64,000 bases of DNA from an uncultured Microbacterium sp. (GTDB lineage: Bacteria; Actinomycetota; Actinomycetes; Actinomycetales; Microbacteriaceae). Position numbers and translations under genes: made by a program. Location: assembly GCA_913774845.1 (NCBI GenBank), contig CAJYJO010000050.1, positions 115,394 to 179,393 of the forward strand, written 5' to 3'. Below, in pieces: positions 1 to 9,870 of this stretch. The notes beneath the pieces were generated by a model. It was not told the DNA's origin, searched no databases, and saw only the letters and a program-made list of their open reading frames with translations. The number at the start of each line of letters is the position of its first letter. The stretch's first letter is position 1.

Positions 1-1
1 G

Positions 2-208
2 CTCCCCGACGATCCGAAGACGCCGCCCTTCGCCACCTACACGTGGGACACCGGTTCGCACTTCGTCACCGTGACCGCGGTGTGCTCGGACCGGCAGCGT
101 TTCGGCACGGTGATCTCGTCGGTGGATGCCGTCGCCCGCACGGTCCGCGTGGTCGACGACCTGAAGCTCGGCGAATCGCCGACGGTCCTGCGGCTCGACC
201 CGGCCTGA
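2..208 (+). CDS. C-terminal end of an unidentified protein (partial)
   Basis: An open frame runs in from the left edge and stops at TGA 206-208, giving the last 68 residues. They alternate hydrophobic and polar residues (VTVTAV, TVISSV, TVRVV), which suggests a beta-rich end. Codon use is normal for this genome. I do not recognise the family from this fragment. The gene converges on hspR, with the hairpin repeat arrays lying between them. Confidence 0.6.
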   Translation, partial: LPDDPKTPPFATYTWDTGSHFVTVTAVCSDRQRFGTVISSVDAVARTVRVVDDLKLGESPTVLRLDPA

Positions 209-240
209 CCCCGCTGCGCCCGTCGACGCCACCCGGCAGA

Positions 241-361
241 GGTGGCTCAGCCTGTCGAAGCCACCCAGCAGAGGTGGCTGAGCCCGTCGAAGCCACCGGA
301 CAGAGGTGGCTGAGCCTGTCGAAGCCACCGGACGTAGGTGGCTGAGCCTGTCGAAGCCACC
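241..361. repeat. Tandem array, 32-bp period, 4 copies of a hairpin repeat
   Basis: Four 25-bp units begin at 241, 273, 305 and 337, exactly 32 bp apart. Each starts GGTGGCT and ends AGCCACC, so each can fold a 7-bp stem around an 11-nt loop. The loop carries the core TGAGCCTGTCGA. The spacers are 7 nt and similar to each other (such as GGACAGA). No protein-coding signal is convincing here. Confidence 0.85.
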
Positions 362-370
362 GGACCCCAC

Positions 371-568
371 GACGGCCCGGTCCCTTCGACAAGCTCAGGG
401 ACCTCCCCAGCTCGAGGAAACCGCGACGGCCCGGTCCCTTCGACACGCTCAGGAACCTCCCCCAGCTCGAGGAAACCGCGACGGCCCGGTCCCTTCGACA
501 AGCTCAGGAACCTCCCCCAGCTCGGGGAGACCGCGGGTTCCGGTCCCTTCGACAAGCTCAGGGACCTC
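371..568. repeat. Tandem array, 54-55-bp period, 4 copies, opposite orientation of the same core
   Basis: The block CCGGTCCCTTCGACA recurs at 377, 431, 486 and 540. Each copy holds CCCTTCGACAAGCTCAGG or a one-base variant, which is the reverse complement form of the core in the neighbouring 32-bp array. The spacer (acctcccc-agctcgaggaaaccgcgac) is also repeated, so whole units were duplicated. Several frames stay open across it only because the repeat is GC-rich and lacks stops. Confidence 0.8.
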
Positions 569-654
569 GGGCTGGCCAGGGACCTCGGGCTGCTCAGCGG
601 CCTTCCACGGATCGAGAGTCACGGGTCGCGCTCGGGGGACCCTCCCGAGGCCGC

Positions 655-1092
655 TCAGTCGTCGTGCATGTCGCGCGGGCGCCACAGCACGACGTCGGTG
701 GCGCGGCGCACGCGCGCTCCGTGGCGGAGCGTGACGACCGATCCGGTCGCCCCGGCCGCGAAGACGCGGGCTCCGGGGCGCGACTGCCGCTCGATCGTCA
801 GCTGACGCTCGAGGTCGTTCACCCGGCGGGCGAGTTCGTGCACGCGCTCCTCGAGGGCGAGCAGGCGGGCGATGGCCGGCAGGCTCATGCCCTCACCGGA
901 CAGCCGGGCGACCTCGCGAAGCTGCTGCACGTGCCGGCTGGAGTAGCGCCGCGATCCGCCCTGGGTGCGCGCGGGGACGACGAGACCGAGCCGGTCGTAC
1001 TGCCGCAGGGTCTGCGGGTGCATGTTGGACAGTTCGGCGGCCGCGGCGATGGCGAAGATCGGGGCGTCTTCGTCGATCTCTCTCTGGGACAC
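655..1092 (-). CDS. hspR: HspR, MerR-family heat-shock repressor
   Basis: This 145-aa protein is the autoregulatory repressor of the dnaK operon, which binds HAIR operators with DnaK as co-repressor in other actinobacteria. An N-terminal MerR winged-helix (about residues 10-80, with MHPQTLRQYDRLGL) is followed by a coiled-coil stretch (ERVHELARRVNDLERQLTIE) and a basic tail. I chose the GTG at 1092 because GAGAGGTG precedes it at about 6 nt; a longer frame to 1140 would add an unconserved Arg-rich leader. It is the last gene of dnaK-grpE-dnaJ-hspR and is separated from dnaJ by a perfect hairpin. Confidence 0.93.
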   Translation of the reverse strand: MSQREIDEDAPIFAIAAAAELSNMHPQTLRQYDRLGLVVPARTQGGSRRYSSRHVQQLREVARLSGEGMSLPAIARLLALEERVHELARRVNDLERQLTIERQSRPGARVFAAGATGSVVTLRHGARVRRATDVVLWRPRDMHDD

Positions 1093-1128
1093 GTCTTCAC
1101 CTCTCTCGTCGTGCCGGGTGCGGCGCCG

Positions 1129-1165
1129 GGTTCTCGGCATCCTGTCGTAACGGATGCCGAGAACC
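1129..1165 (-). terminator. Perfect 14-bp inverted repeat between dnaJ and hspR
   Basis: GGTTCTCGGCATCC (1129-1142) pairs exactly with GGATGCCGAGAACC (1152-1165) across a 9-nt loop. It lies after the dnaJ stop and before the hspR start inside an otherwise continuous operon. It may act as a partial terminator or mRNA stability element that lowers hspR relative to the chaperones. There is no T-tract. Confidence 0.6.
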
Positions 1166-1183
1166 GCGGCGACGCGCGTGTGA

Positions 1184-2173
1184 TTACCGCGCCTTGGCCA
1201 TCAGGTCGGCGCGGGGGTTCTCTTTCGGTTCGAGCGCCTGGAAGCGCTCGAGGGCCTCGCGGGCGGCGTCGTCGAGGTGCGCGGGCACCGCGACCTGGAC
1301 CTCGGCGAGCAGGTCGCCGGTGCCCTTGGCGGTCTGGATGCCGCGCCCCTTGACGCGCAGGACGCGACCGGACGGGGTTCCCGGGGCCACCCGCAGCCGC
1401 ACGGGGTCTCCGCCGAGCGTGGGGACCTCGATCGTGGCACCGAGGGCCGCCTCGGTGAAGGTGACCGGTACGGTGACGCGCAGGTTGAGGCCGTCGCGCG
1501 AGAACGCCGGGTGCGGGCGCACCGCGACGGTCACGACGATGTCGCCGCTCTCGCCGCCGTCGGGGGATTTGCGCCCCCGTCCACGCAGGCGGATCTTCTG
1601 CCCGTCCGAGACACCGGCGGGGATCTTCACCTTAAACGGGACGTTGTCCTCACCCTGCAGGGTGATGGTCTCGCCCTTCGCCGCGGTGACGAAGTCGATC
1701 GTCGTGCGGGCCGTGACGTCGGCGCCCTTCTGCGGGCCGCCGAAGCCGCGGAACCCGCCGGTCGTCTGACCGAACCGCCCGGAACCGAAGCCGCCGCCGC
1801 CCTGCTGGTCGAACATCGAGAAGAAGTCCTCGAAGCCGCCCGGCGCCTGACTGCCGCCGCGCTGCTGACCGAAGCGGCTGAAGACGTCGTCGAAACCGCC
1901 GCCGCCCCCGGCCCCGGGAGCCGAGAAGCGCGCCCCCGAGCCCATGGCCCGGATCTGGTCGTACTCCTCGCGCTGCTCGGGGTCATTGAGCACCGAGTAG
2001 GCCTCGCTGATCTCTTTGAACTTCGCTTCGGCCTTCGCGTCGCCCGGGTTCGAGTCGGGGTGGTACTGGCGCGCGAGCTTGCGGTACGTCTTCTTCAGAT
2101 CGGCAGCGCTGACGCTCTTGTCGACACCGAGGACCTTGTAGAAGTCCTTGTCGAACCAGTCCTGACTCGCCAT
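1184..2173 (-). CDS. dnaJ: DnaJ/CbpA-type J-domain co-chaperone without zinc finger
   Basis: This is a 329-aa Hsp40 that stimulates the DnaK ATPase and delivers substrates. The J domain (residues about 8-75) has HPD at 38-40. A long Gly/Phe-rich linker (about 90-150) follows, then two beta-sandwich client-binding domains (KGADVTARTTIDF..., then the GDIVVTVAVRPH region). The four CxxCxGxG zinc motifs of classical DnaJ are absent, so this is the type II/CbpA-like form, although it sits in the main dnaK operon. It starts 11 nt after grpE ends. Confidence 0.93.
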   Translation of the reverse strand: MASQDWFDKDFYKVLGVDKSVSAADLKKTYRKLARQYHPDSNPGDAKAEAKFKEISEAYSVLNDPEQREEYDQIRAMGSGARFSAPGAGGGGGFDDVFSRFGQQRGGSQAPGGFEDFFSMFDQQGGGGFGSGRFGQTTGGFRGFGGPQKGADVTARTTIDFVTAAKGETITLQGEDNVPFKVKIPAGVSDGQKIRLRGRGRKSPDGGESGDIVVTVAVRPHPAFSRDGLNLRVTVPVTFTEAALGATIEVPTLGGDPVRLRVAPGTPSGRVLRVKGRGIQTAKGTGDLLAEVQVAVPAHLDDAAREALERFQALEPKENPRADLMAKAR

Positions 2174-2184
2174 GCGTCCTCCTC

Positions 2185-2799
2185 TTAGGCCGGCACCGCG
2201 ACGACGACCTTGGCCGGTCGCAGCTCGACCGAGCCGAGGCGGTAGCCGACCTCGACGACCTCAAGGATCGTCGATTCGGTCGCGCCGGGGGTCGGGGCCT
2301 GGAAGATCGCCTCGTGCTGCTGCGGGTCGAACACGTCGCCGACGGCGCCGTACGACACCACACCGAGGCGTTCGGCCACGGCCCGCACCTTGTCGCCGAT
2401 CGCGGCGAGTGGGCTGCCCTCGACGAGGTCGCCGTGCTTGGCGGCGCGGTCGAGGTCGTCCATGACGGGCAGGAGCCCCTTCACGGCCTCGCCCTTGGCG
2501 CGCTCGATCTCGCGCTCGCGCTGGTCCTCGGTGCGCCGACGGTAGTTGGCGTACTCGGCCTGCAGGCGCTTGAGGTCGATCAGCAGCGACGCTTCACGGT
2601 CGGAACCGGCGTCTTCGGCTGCGGCCTCGGGCGTCTGCTCCGCGCCGAGGATGTCGTCGATGGTCAGGCCCTCGGCATCCGGCTGCTCGCCCGACGGCGC
2701 GGGGCCGGAGGTGTTCTCCTCCGGCCCCGTCTCGTCAGGACCGGCGCCACCGTACTCGGGCCCTGAGCCCGTCGAAGGGTCGTCGTCCTTGTGTGCCAT
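2185..2799 (-). CDS. grpE: GrpE nucleotide exchange factor
   Basis: This 204-aa exchange factor releases ADP from DnaK. An acidic, disordered N-terminus (about 1-65) precedes the long dimerising helix (LKRLQAEYANYRRRTEDQRERE) and the C-terminal beta domain (GDVFDPQQHEAIFQ...GYRL...RPAKVVV), the family signature. The dispersed hairpin repeat core lies within codons 7-13 and encodes part of DPSTGSGPE. The gene lies 9 nt after dnaK and 11 nt before dnaJ. Confidence 0.96.
   Translation of the reverse strand: MAHKDDDPSTGSGPEYGGAGPDETGPEENTSGPAPSGEQPDAEGLTIDDILGAEQTPEAAAEDAGSDREASLLIDLKRLQAEYANYRRRTEDQREREIERAKGEAVKGLLPVMDDLDRAAKHGDLVEGSPLAAIGDKVRAVAERLGVVSYGAVGDVFDPQQHEAIFQAPTPGATESTILEVVEVGYRLGSVELRPAKVVVAVPA
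2763..2778 (-). repeat. Dispersed repeat core inside grpE
   Basis: CTGAGCCCGTCGAAGG matches the core of the arrays at 241-568. It is read in frame near the GrpE N-terminus as PSTGSG. Confidence 0.7.
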
Positions 2800-2808
2800 G
2801 TTCTCTGC

Positions 2809-4835
<2,027 letters not shown>

Positions 4836-5104
4836 TTCCGGATGCCGCGGGCGAGAGCGCCCCACGACGCTTTCGGCCGCGCGTCGCCGAGGTCGCGGCA
4901 TCCGCCCCCGCCGCATGTCGTTCGTCGCCCCGGGGCCACGGGCTCCCCACCCGCGGCCGCATCCCGCCGTTCAGGGAGTACCCCGGCGTTCCGAACCCCG
5001 CCCGCCCCGATCCCCGCCGCACACGACGACGCCCCCGCACCCTCAACGGGGCACGGGGGCGTCGAACGGATGCCGCGGACCCGGCGCGACGGCCGGGTGA
5101 CGGC
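4836..5104. other. Intergenic region between the dnaK promoter and the helicase 3' end
   Basis: About 270 bp of GC-rich sequence without a convincing reading frame. It holds the helicase terminator hairpin near 5027-5064 and otherwise shows nothing I can assign. Confidence 0.5.
5027..5064 (-). terminator. Hairpin downstream of the DEAD-box helicase
   Basis: CGACGCCCCCG (5027-5037) pairs perfectly with CGGGGGCGTCG (5054-5064) across 16 nt, about 40 bp past the stop of the minus-strand helicase gene. It has no U-tract, as is common in high-GC actinobacteria. Confidence 0.6.
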
Positions 5105-6862
5105 TCAGTCGCGGTCGCGGTCGCGGTCGAACGAACGCCGCTGCGGGCGGTCGCTGCGCTTGGCCGAGCGTCCGCCCTGGTCGAGGCGCAGGTCGATCAG
5201 CTGGCCGGAGATGCGGGTGTCGGCGAGGCGGTTGATGGTGTCGTTCGACAGGTCGGCGGGCAGCTCGACGAGCGAGAAATCCTGGCGGATCTGGATCGCC
5301 CCGAAGTCGTTGCGGCGCAGGCCGCCCTCGTTCGCGAGGGCGCCGACGATCTGGCGCGGCTCGACGCGCTGGCGACGGCCCACCGCGATGCGGTACGTCG
5401 CGAAGCGGCCACCGCCGCTGCGGCGGTCCCCGCGATCCGCGCCGTCGCGGGCGGGCCGGTCGCGGTCGCGATCCCGGTCGAAGCGCTGCGGCGCGATCGT
5501 CTCCTCCTCGAGGAGCAGCGGGGTGTCGCCCTGAGCGACCACCGCGAGGGCCGCGGCCACGTCGGCCTCGGGCACGTCGTGGTGCTGGACGTAGTGCGCC
5601 ACGACGTCGCGGAACGTCGCGATCGCGGCGGTGTCCTCGAGCGCCGCCGTGATCGCGTCGTCGAAGCGGGTCAGGCGCGTGGCGTTGACGTCGTCGACGC
5701 TCGGCAGCGACATCTCGGTCAGCGGCTGGCGCGTGGCCTTCTCGATCGCGGTGAGCATGCGGCGCTCGCGCGGCGTGACGAAGCTGATGGCGTCGCCCGT
5801 GCGACCCGCCCGGCCCGTGCGGCCGATGCGGTGCACGTACGACTCGGTGTCGATCGGCAGGTCGTAGTTGACGACGTGGCTGATGCGCTCGACGTCGAGG
5901 CCGCGCGCGGCGACGTCGGTCGCCACGAGGATGTCGAGCTTGCCGCTCTTGAGCTGGTTGACCGTGCGCTCGCGCTGCACCTGGGCGATGTCGCCGTTGA
6001 TCGCGGCGGCCGTGTAGCCGCGGGCGCGCAGCTTCTCGGCGACCGTCTCGGTCTCGTTCTTGGTGCGGGTGAAGACGATCATGCCCTCGAAGTTCTCGAC
6101 CTCGAGGATGCGGGTGAGCGCGTCGATCTTCTGCTGGTAGGAGACGACGAGGTAGCGCTGGGTGATGTTCGCCGAGGTCGTGGTCTTGGTCTTGACCGTG
6201 ATCTCTTCGGGGTCGTTGAGGTACTGCGCCGAGATGCGGCGGATCTGCGCGGGCATCGTGGCCGAGAACAGGGCGACCTGCTTGGTCGACGGGGTGTCGG
6301 CGAGGATCGTCTCGACGTCTTCGGCGAAGCCCATCTTGAGCATCTCGTCGGCCTCGTCGAGCACGAGGAACTTCAGCTCGCTGAGGTCGAGCGTGCCCTT
6401 GTCGAGGTGGTCCATGATGCGACCGGGGGTTCCGACGATCACGTCGACACCGCGGCGGAGCGCCGACAGCTGCTGTCCGTAGCCCTGACCGCCGTAGACG
6501 GGCAGCACCGAGACGCCCTTGATGTGCGCGGCGTACTTCTCGAACGCCTCGCACACCTGCAGCGCGAGCTCGCGGGTGGGGGCGAGCACGAGCGCCTGCG
6601 GATTCTTGTGCCCGGTCTCCATCTGCGACAGCACCGGCAACGCGAAGGCCGCGGTCTTGCCGGTTCCGGTCTGGGCGAGACCGACCACGTCGCGTCCCTG
6701 CAGCAGGACGGGGATGGTCGCGGCCTGGATGGCCGACGGGGTCTCGTAACCCACGTCCTTCAGGGCCTTGAGCACAGCGGCATCCAGTCCCAGGTCGGCG
6801 AAGGTGAGCTTCTCGGGGGTGGTCTCGGCCTCAGCGGAGTCGACGGGGGTTTCGGATGCCAT
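5105..6862 (-). CDS. deaD: DEAD-box ATP-dependent RNA helicase (DeaD/CsdA type)
   Basis: A 585-aa RNA helicase for RNA unwinding and probably ribosome assembly or cold adaptation. Motifs in order: Q motif (TFADLGLD...GYETPSAIQ), AQTGTGKT (I), PTRELA (Ia), DEAD (II), SAT (III), ARGLDV and HRIGRTGRAGR (V-VI). The C-terminal part (FATYRIAVGRRQRVEPRQIVGAL...) is a DbpA-like RNA-binding domain, flanked by Arg-Asp repeats (FDRDRDRDRP and terminal FDRDRDRD). I chose ATG 6862 (MASETPV); the frame continues upstream but the extra residues are Arg-rich and unconserved. Confidence 0.95.
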   Translation of the reverse strand: MASETPVDSAEAETTPEKLTFADLGLDAAVLKALKDVGYETPSAIQAATIPVLLQGRDVVGLAQTGTGKTAAFALPVLSQMETGHKNPQALVLAPTRELALQVCEAFEKYAAHIKGVSVLPVYGGQGYGQQLSALRRGVDVIVGTPGRIMDHLDKGTLDLSELKFLVLDEADEMLKMGFAEDVETILADTPSTKQVALFSATMPAQIRRISAQYLNDPEEITVKTKTTTSANITQRYLVVSYQQKIDALTRILEVENFEGMIVFTRTKNETETVAEKLRARGYTAAAINGDIAQVQRERTVNQLKSGKLDILVATDVAARGLDVERISHVVNYDLPIDTESYVHRIGRTGRAGRTGDAISFVTPRERRMLTAIEKATRQPLTEMSLPSVDDVNATRLTRFDDAITAALEDTAAIATFRDVVAHYVQHHDVPEADVAAALAVVAQGDTPLLLEEETIAPQRFDRDRDRDRPARDGADRGDRRSGGGRFATYRIAVGRRQRVEPRQIVGALANEGGLRRNDFGAIQIRQDFSLVELPADLSNDTINRLADTRISGQLIDLRLDQGGRSAKRSDRPQRRSFDRDRDRD

Positions 6863-6981
6863 GACTCCACGGTAGTCTCCTCCGCGCTCGAGCGCGGGCC
6901 GGGGTCTAGCCTGAACTCGACGCGCCGACGACGGCGCCGTCGCGACCCGGTCGACCCGGGTGTTCACCGAAGGGCTCTACC

Positions 6982-8361
6982 GTGACCCCCATGACTCCCC
7001 CGGGCGCCGCTGACACCGCCGTCTCGAACCGGCGTCCCGTGCTCGCCTGGGCACTGTGGGACTGGGGATCGGCCGCGTTCAATGCGGTCGTGACGACGTT
7101 CGTGTTCAGCACCTACCTGTCGAGCACGCTGTTCGTCGACCCGGCGATCGTCGCCGCCGCGGGCGACGACGATACGAACCCCGCTCTCGTGCGCGCTCTC
7201 GCCGAGAACGCCAGTTTCGTGGGCGTCGCGCTGATGATCGCGGGCATCGTGGTGGCGCTGGTCGCGCCCGTGCTGGGGCAGCGCTCCGACGGGACGGGGC
7301 GGCGCAAGCTCTGGCTCGGCATCAACACCGGTCTCGTGGTGCTCGCGATGGCCGCGATGGTGTTCGTCGAGGGCATGCCCGGCTACCTCGTCCTCGGCGC
7401 GACGCTGCTCGCGATGGGCAACGTGTTCTTCGAGTTCGCCAGCGTCAACTACTACGCGATGCTCGCGCAGGTCTCCACGCGCGAGAACATCGGCCGCGTC
7501 TCGGGCTTCGGCTGGGGCATGGGCTACGTCGGCGGGATCGTCCTCCTGCTCCTGCTGCTGGGGCTGTTCATCCAGGGCTTCGGCGACCCGGCGACCGGGG
7601 GCCTGCTCGCCGTGACGAAGGAGGGCGGGCTGAACGTCCGCCTCGCCGTGCTGGCCTCGGCCGCGTGGTTCGCGGTGTTCGCGATCCCGGTGCTGCTGCG
7701 CGTGCCCGAGATCCCGGCGCAGCGACGCCGGGTGCGGGTGGGGTTCCTCGGCTCGTACGTCGTGCTGTGGCGGACGCTGCGCTCCCTGTGGCGCGACAGC
7801 CGACAGGTGCTGCTGTTCCTCGTGGCGAGCGCGGTGTTCCGCGACGGGCTCGCCGGGGTCTTCACCTTCGGCGCGATCATCGCGGCACAGGTCTTCGGCT
7901 TCAGCTCGACGGAGGTGCTGTACTTCGCCGTGGTCGCCAACGTCGTCGCGGGTCTCAGCACGTTCGTCGCGGGTCGCTTCGACGACCGTTTCGGCCCGAA
8001 GAACGTCATCGTCGTCTCCCTCGCGAGCCTCATCGTGCTCGGGACCACGATGCTCTTCGTCGGCACCGCGCAGATCGGCTTCTGGATCGTGGGCCTCGGC
8101 CTGTGCGCCTTCGTGGGTCCGGTGCAGTCGGCGAGCCGCTCGTTCCTCGCGCGCGTGGCCCCGGCGGGACGCGAGGGCGAGATCTTCGGCCTCTATGCCA
8201 CGACGGGGCGCGCGGTGTCGTTCCTCGCGCCGGGCCTGTTCGCACTGTTCGTGGGACTGACGGGCGATACCCGTCTCGGCATCCTGGGCATCGTGCTGAT
8301 CCTCGCGGCGGGCCTGCTGCTGATGCTGCCGGTGCGGACGAAGACCGCCGTCATACTCTGA
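6982..8361 (+). CDS. MFS transporter, UMF1/Atg22-like
   Basis: A 459-aa integral membrane protein with about 12 predicted hydrophobic helices. The N-terminal pattern WALWDWGSAAFNAVVTTFVFSTYL and the APVLGQRSDGTGRRK loop are typical of the UMF1 branch of the major facilitator superfamily, whose substrates are mostly unknown. The GTG at 6982 has GAAGGG 7 nt upstream; an ATG at 6991 is the alternative. It is divergent from the helicase (about 120 bp between) and convergent with the MarR gene. Nothing nearby identifies the cargo. Confidence 0.85.
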   Translation: MTPMTPPGAADTAVSNRRPVLAWALWDWGSAAFNAVVTTFVFSTYLSSTLFVDPAIVAAAGDDDTNPALVRALAENASFVGVALMIAGIVVALVAPVLGQRSDGTGRRKLWLGINTGLVVLAMAAMVFVEGMPGYLVLGATLLAMGNVFFEFASVNYYAMLAQVSTRENIGRVSGFGWGMGYVGGIVLLLLLLGLFIQGFGDPATGGLLAVTKEGGLNVRLAVLASAAWFAVFAIPVLLRVPEIPAQRRRVRVGFLGSYVVLWRTLRSLWRDSRQVLLFLVASAVFRDGLAGVFTFGAIIAAQVFGFSSTEVLYFAVVANVVAGLSTFVAGRFDDRFGPKNVIVVSLASLIVLGTTMLFVGTAQIGFWIVGLGLCAFVGPVQSASRSFLARVAPAGREGEIFGLYATTGRAVSFLAPGLFALFVGLTGDTRLGILGIVLILAAGLLLMLPVRTKTAVIL

Positions 8362-8385
8362 CCCGGTCGAGTGGATGCCGCGGGC

Positions 8386-8892
8386 TCAGTCCCGCGGCCA
8401 GGCGTCGGCGAACTTCGCGAGCAGGCGCGCGAAGTCAGCGCGCTCGGCGTCGGTGAAGCCTTCGAGCGCGGAGCGCACGGCATCCCGTCGCCGACCGCGG
8501 AACCCGGAGACGAGCCCTTCGCCCTCGGCGGTGAGGCGCACGCGCGTGCGGCGGGCGTCGTCGGGATCGGGCTCGCGAGCGACCAGCCCCAGCTGCGCCG
8601 CCTGCTGCACGAGGCGCGAGGCGCGCGGCTGGTCGACGCCGACCGCCTCGGCGATCTCGCTCACCGACAGCGATCCGGATGCCGCGACGAGCGCGTCGAG
8701 CATGCGCAGCCGCGCGGGTCCGCCGAAGCGTCCGTGGGCGGGGTCGGCCCACGAGGGGACGCCGCGACCCCAGGGCGCGCCGTGCCCGCCGTGCGGATGG
8801 TGGTGCGCCTCGGGCGAGAAGGGCGGGCGGGGACGCCGCCCGCGCAGTCTCCCGAGCGCTGCGGCGATCTCGTCGGCGGGGTCGGTGCTCAC
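8386..8892 (-). CDS. MarR-family transcriptional regulator with His-rich N-terminus
   Basis: A 168-aa winged-helix regulator. The MarR core runs from about residue 50 (PARLRMLDALVAASGSLSVSEIAEAVGVDQPRASRLVQQAAQLGLVAREPDPDDARRT...), with the wing DPDDARRTRVRLT. Ahead of it is HHHPHGGHG (about residues 25-35), which could bind metal. The GTG at 8892 (VSTDPADE) is my choice of start; no good ribosome site is visible. It is divergent from another MarR-like gene, with three TGTCA/TGACA operators between them, so mutual or auto-repression is likely. Confidence 0.85.
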   Translation of the reverse strand: MSTDPADEIAAALGRLRGRRPRPPFSPEAHHHPHGGHGAPWGRGVPSWADPAHGRFGGPARLRMLDALVAASGSLSVSEIAEAVGVDQPRASRLVQQAAQLGLVAREPDPDDARRTRVRLTAEGEGLVSGFRGRRRDAVRSALEGFTDAERADFARLLAKFADAWPRD

Positions 8893-8907
8893 GCCCGGAA
8901 TTTTACA

Positions 8908-8963
8908 TGTCTCTTGACAACCATCGGAAATGCATGTCATAGTACATTCGTTGTCATCTGACA
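8908..8963. promoter_or_regulatory. Cluster of TGTCA-N2-TGACA operators
   Basis: TGTCATCTGACA (8952-8963) is a perfect 12-bp inverted repeat. TGTCTCTTGACA (8908-8919) is the same with one mismatch, 44 bp upstream. TGTCATAGTACA (8935-8946) is a weaker copy over the -10 region. They lie between two divergent MarR-type genes and are the likely binding sites of one or both products. Confidence 0.65.
8914..8943 (+). promoter_or_regulatory. Sigma-70-type promoter for the gene at 9001
   Basis: TTGACA (8914-8919), then 17-18 bp, then TCATAG/CATAGT (8937-8943). The perfect -35 and its overlap with two operator copies fit a repressible promoter. Confidence 0.6.
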
Positions 8964-9000
8964 TACATCGGCGGACCTCCCGCCCACGAAAGGACACCCC

Positions 9001-9759
9001 ATGGACACCTCTTCTCCTCACGACCCCCGCGCCCTCGCCCACCGCCTCACGACGGTCGGCCACGCGCTGCACCACCGCCTCTTCGCGCAGCTGCGCGCCG
9101 GCGGCATCCACCCCAAGACCGCGCTGCTGCTCAGCGCCGTCGACGGTCGCATCGACGCCCCCGAGGTGCTCGAGCGCCTCGCACGCGGCGGCAAGCGCGT
9201 CGACGCCCTCAAGGCTCAGCGCCTCATCGCCCGCACCGACGACGGCTGGCGGCTCACCGACGAGGGCCGCGCCGTCCTGGACCGCGTGGATGCCGAGCGC
9301 TCCGCGCTGCTCGACGGCATCCCCGCCGAGACCCTCACGACGCTCGCCGAGACGCTCGACCTCCTGGCCGAGAAGCTCGACGTCGGCGACGACGATCACC
9401 GCGGCCCCTTCGGCCGCGGCGTCGGACCCGCCCCGCGCGGAGGGTTCGGACCGCGCGGAGGATTCGGCCCGCGCGGCGACAGCGGCCTCGCGTTCGGGCC
9501 CAACCTGCACCACGGCTTCCGCAGCGGTCAGCGCCCCGGACCCGGCCACGACGCCCGCCTCGGAGACGGCGGCGCCGAGGGTGACGGACGCGAGCCCGGC
9601 GCGGAGGCCCCCCACCGCGGCCGCGGGACCGACCATCGGCGCCACGGCTTCGGACCGCGCCACGGCCATCACCGCGCGGAGCGCTTCGCCCAGCGCGCGT
9701 ACGAGCGCGGCTTCGACGCCGGTTTCTCGCGGGGCCGCGCGTCCACGGCATCCGTGTGA
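9001..9759 (+). CDS. MarR-like protein with long Gly/Arg/His-rich C-terminal tail
   Basis: A 252-aa protein. Residues about 8-125 resemble a degenerate MarR winged helix (VGHALHHRLFAQLRAGGIHPKTALLLSAVDG...RLTDEGRAVLDRVDAERSALLDGI...). The second half is low complexity: repeated GGFGPRGGFGPRG, then His/Arg/Gly-rich (HRRHGFGPRHGHHRAERF). The ATG follows AAAGGACACCCC. The tail could bind metal or nucleic acid; that is inference. It is expressed from its own operator-covered promoter and followed by a terminator hairpin. Confidence 0.75.
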   Translation: MDTSSPHDPRALAHRLTTVGHALHHRLFAQLRAGGIHPKTALLLSAVDGRIDAPEVLERLARGGKRVDALKAQRLIARTDDGWRLTDEGRAVLDRVDAERSALLDGIPAETLTTLAETLDLLAEKLDVGDDDHRGPFGRGVGPAPRGGFGPRGGFGPRGDSGLAFGPNLHHGFRSGQRPGPGHDARLGDGGAEGDGREPGAEAPHRGRGTDHRRHGFGPRHGHHRAERFAQRAYERGFDAGFSRGRASTASV

Positions 9760-9768
9760 GCCCGCGGC

Positions 9769-9812
9769 GAACGCCGCCGGATCGAGACCCCGCGTCCCGA
9801 CCGGCGGCGTTC
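9769..9812 (+). terminator. Terminator hairpin after the MarR-like gene
   Basis: GAACGCCGCCGG (9769-9780) pairs perfectly with CCGGCGGCGTTC (9801-9812) around a 20-nt loop, 10 bp past the stop at 9759. Confidence 0.65.
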
Positions 9813-9847
9813 CGCGTTAGCGCATGTGTGACGAGCGCGGCAACTGT

Positions 9848-9870
9848 ATGACGCGGGACGGGTCCGTCAT
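9848..9870. promoter_or_regulatory. Inverted repeat upstream of the sulfur operon
   Basis: ATGACG (9848-9853) and CGTCAT (9865-9870) are symmetric arms 11 bp apart. Further TGACG copies flank them (about 9828 and 9881). Position 114-136 bp before the first gene makes it a candidate operator for a sulfur regulator; none is encoded in the window. Confidence 0.35.

Noticed and set aside
241-361. CRISPR-like array (regular 32-bp period)
   Set aside because: The repeats are 25 bp but the spacers are only 7 nt and nearly identical, and no cas gene is present. It is a tandem hairpin repeat.
43-805. Overlapping reading frames through the repeat arrays
   Set aside because: Frames stay open only because the GC-rich repeats lack stops; all three frames give repetitive peptides with no ribosome site or family match.
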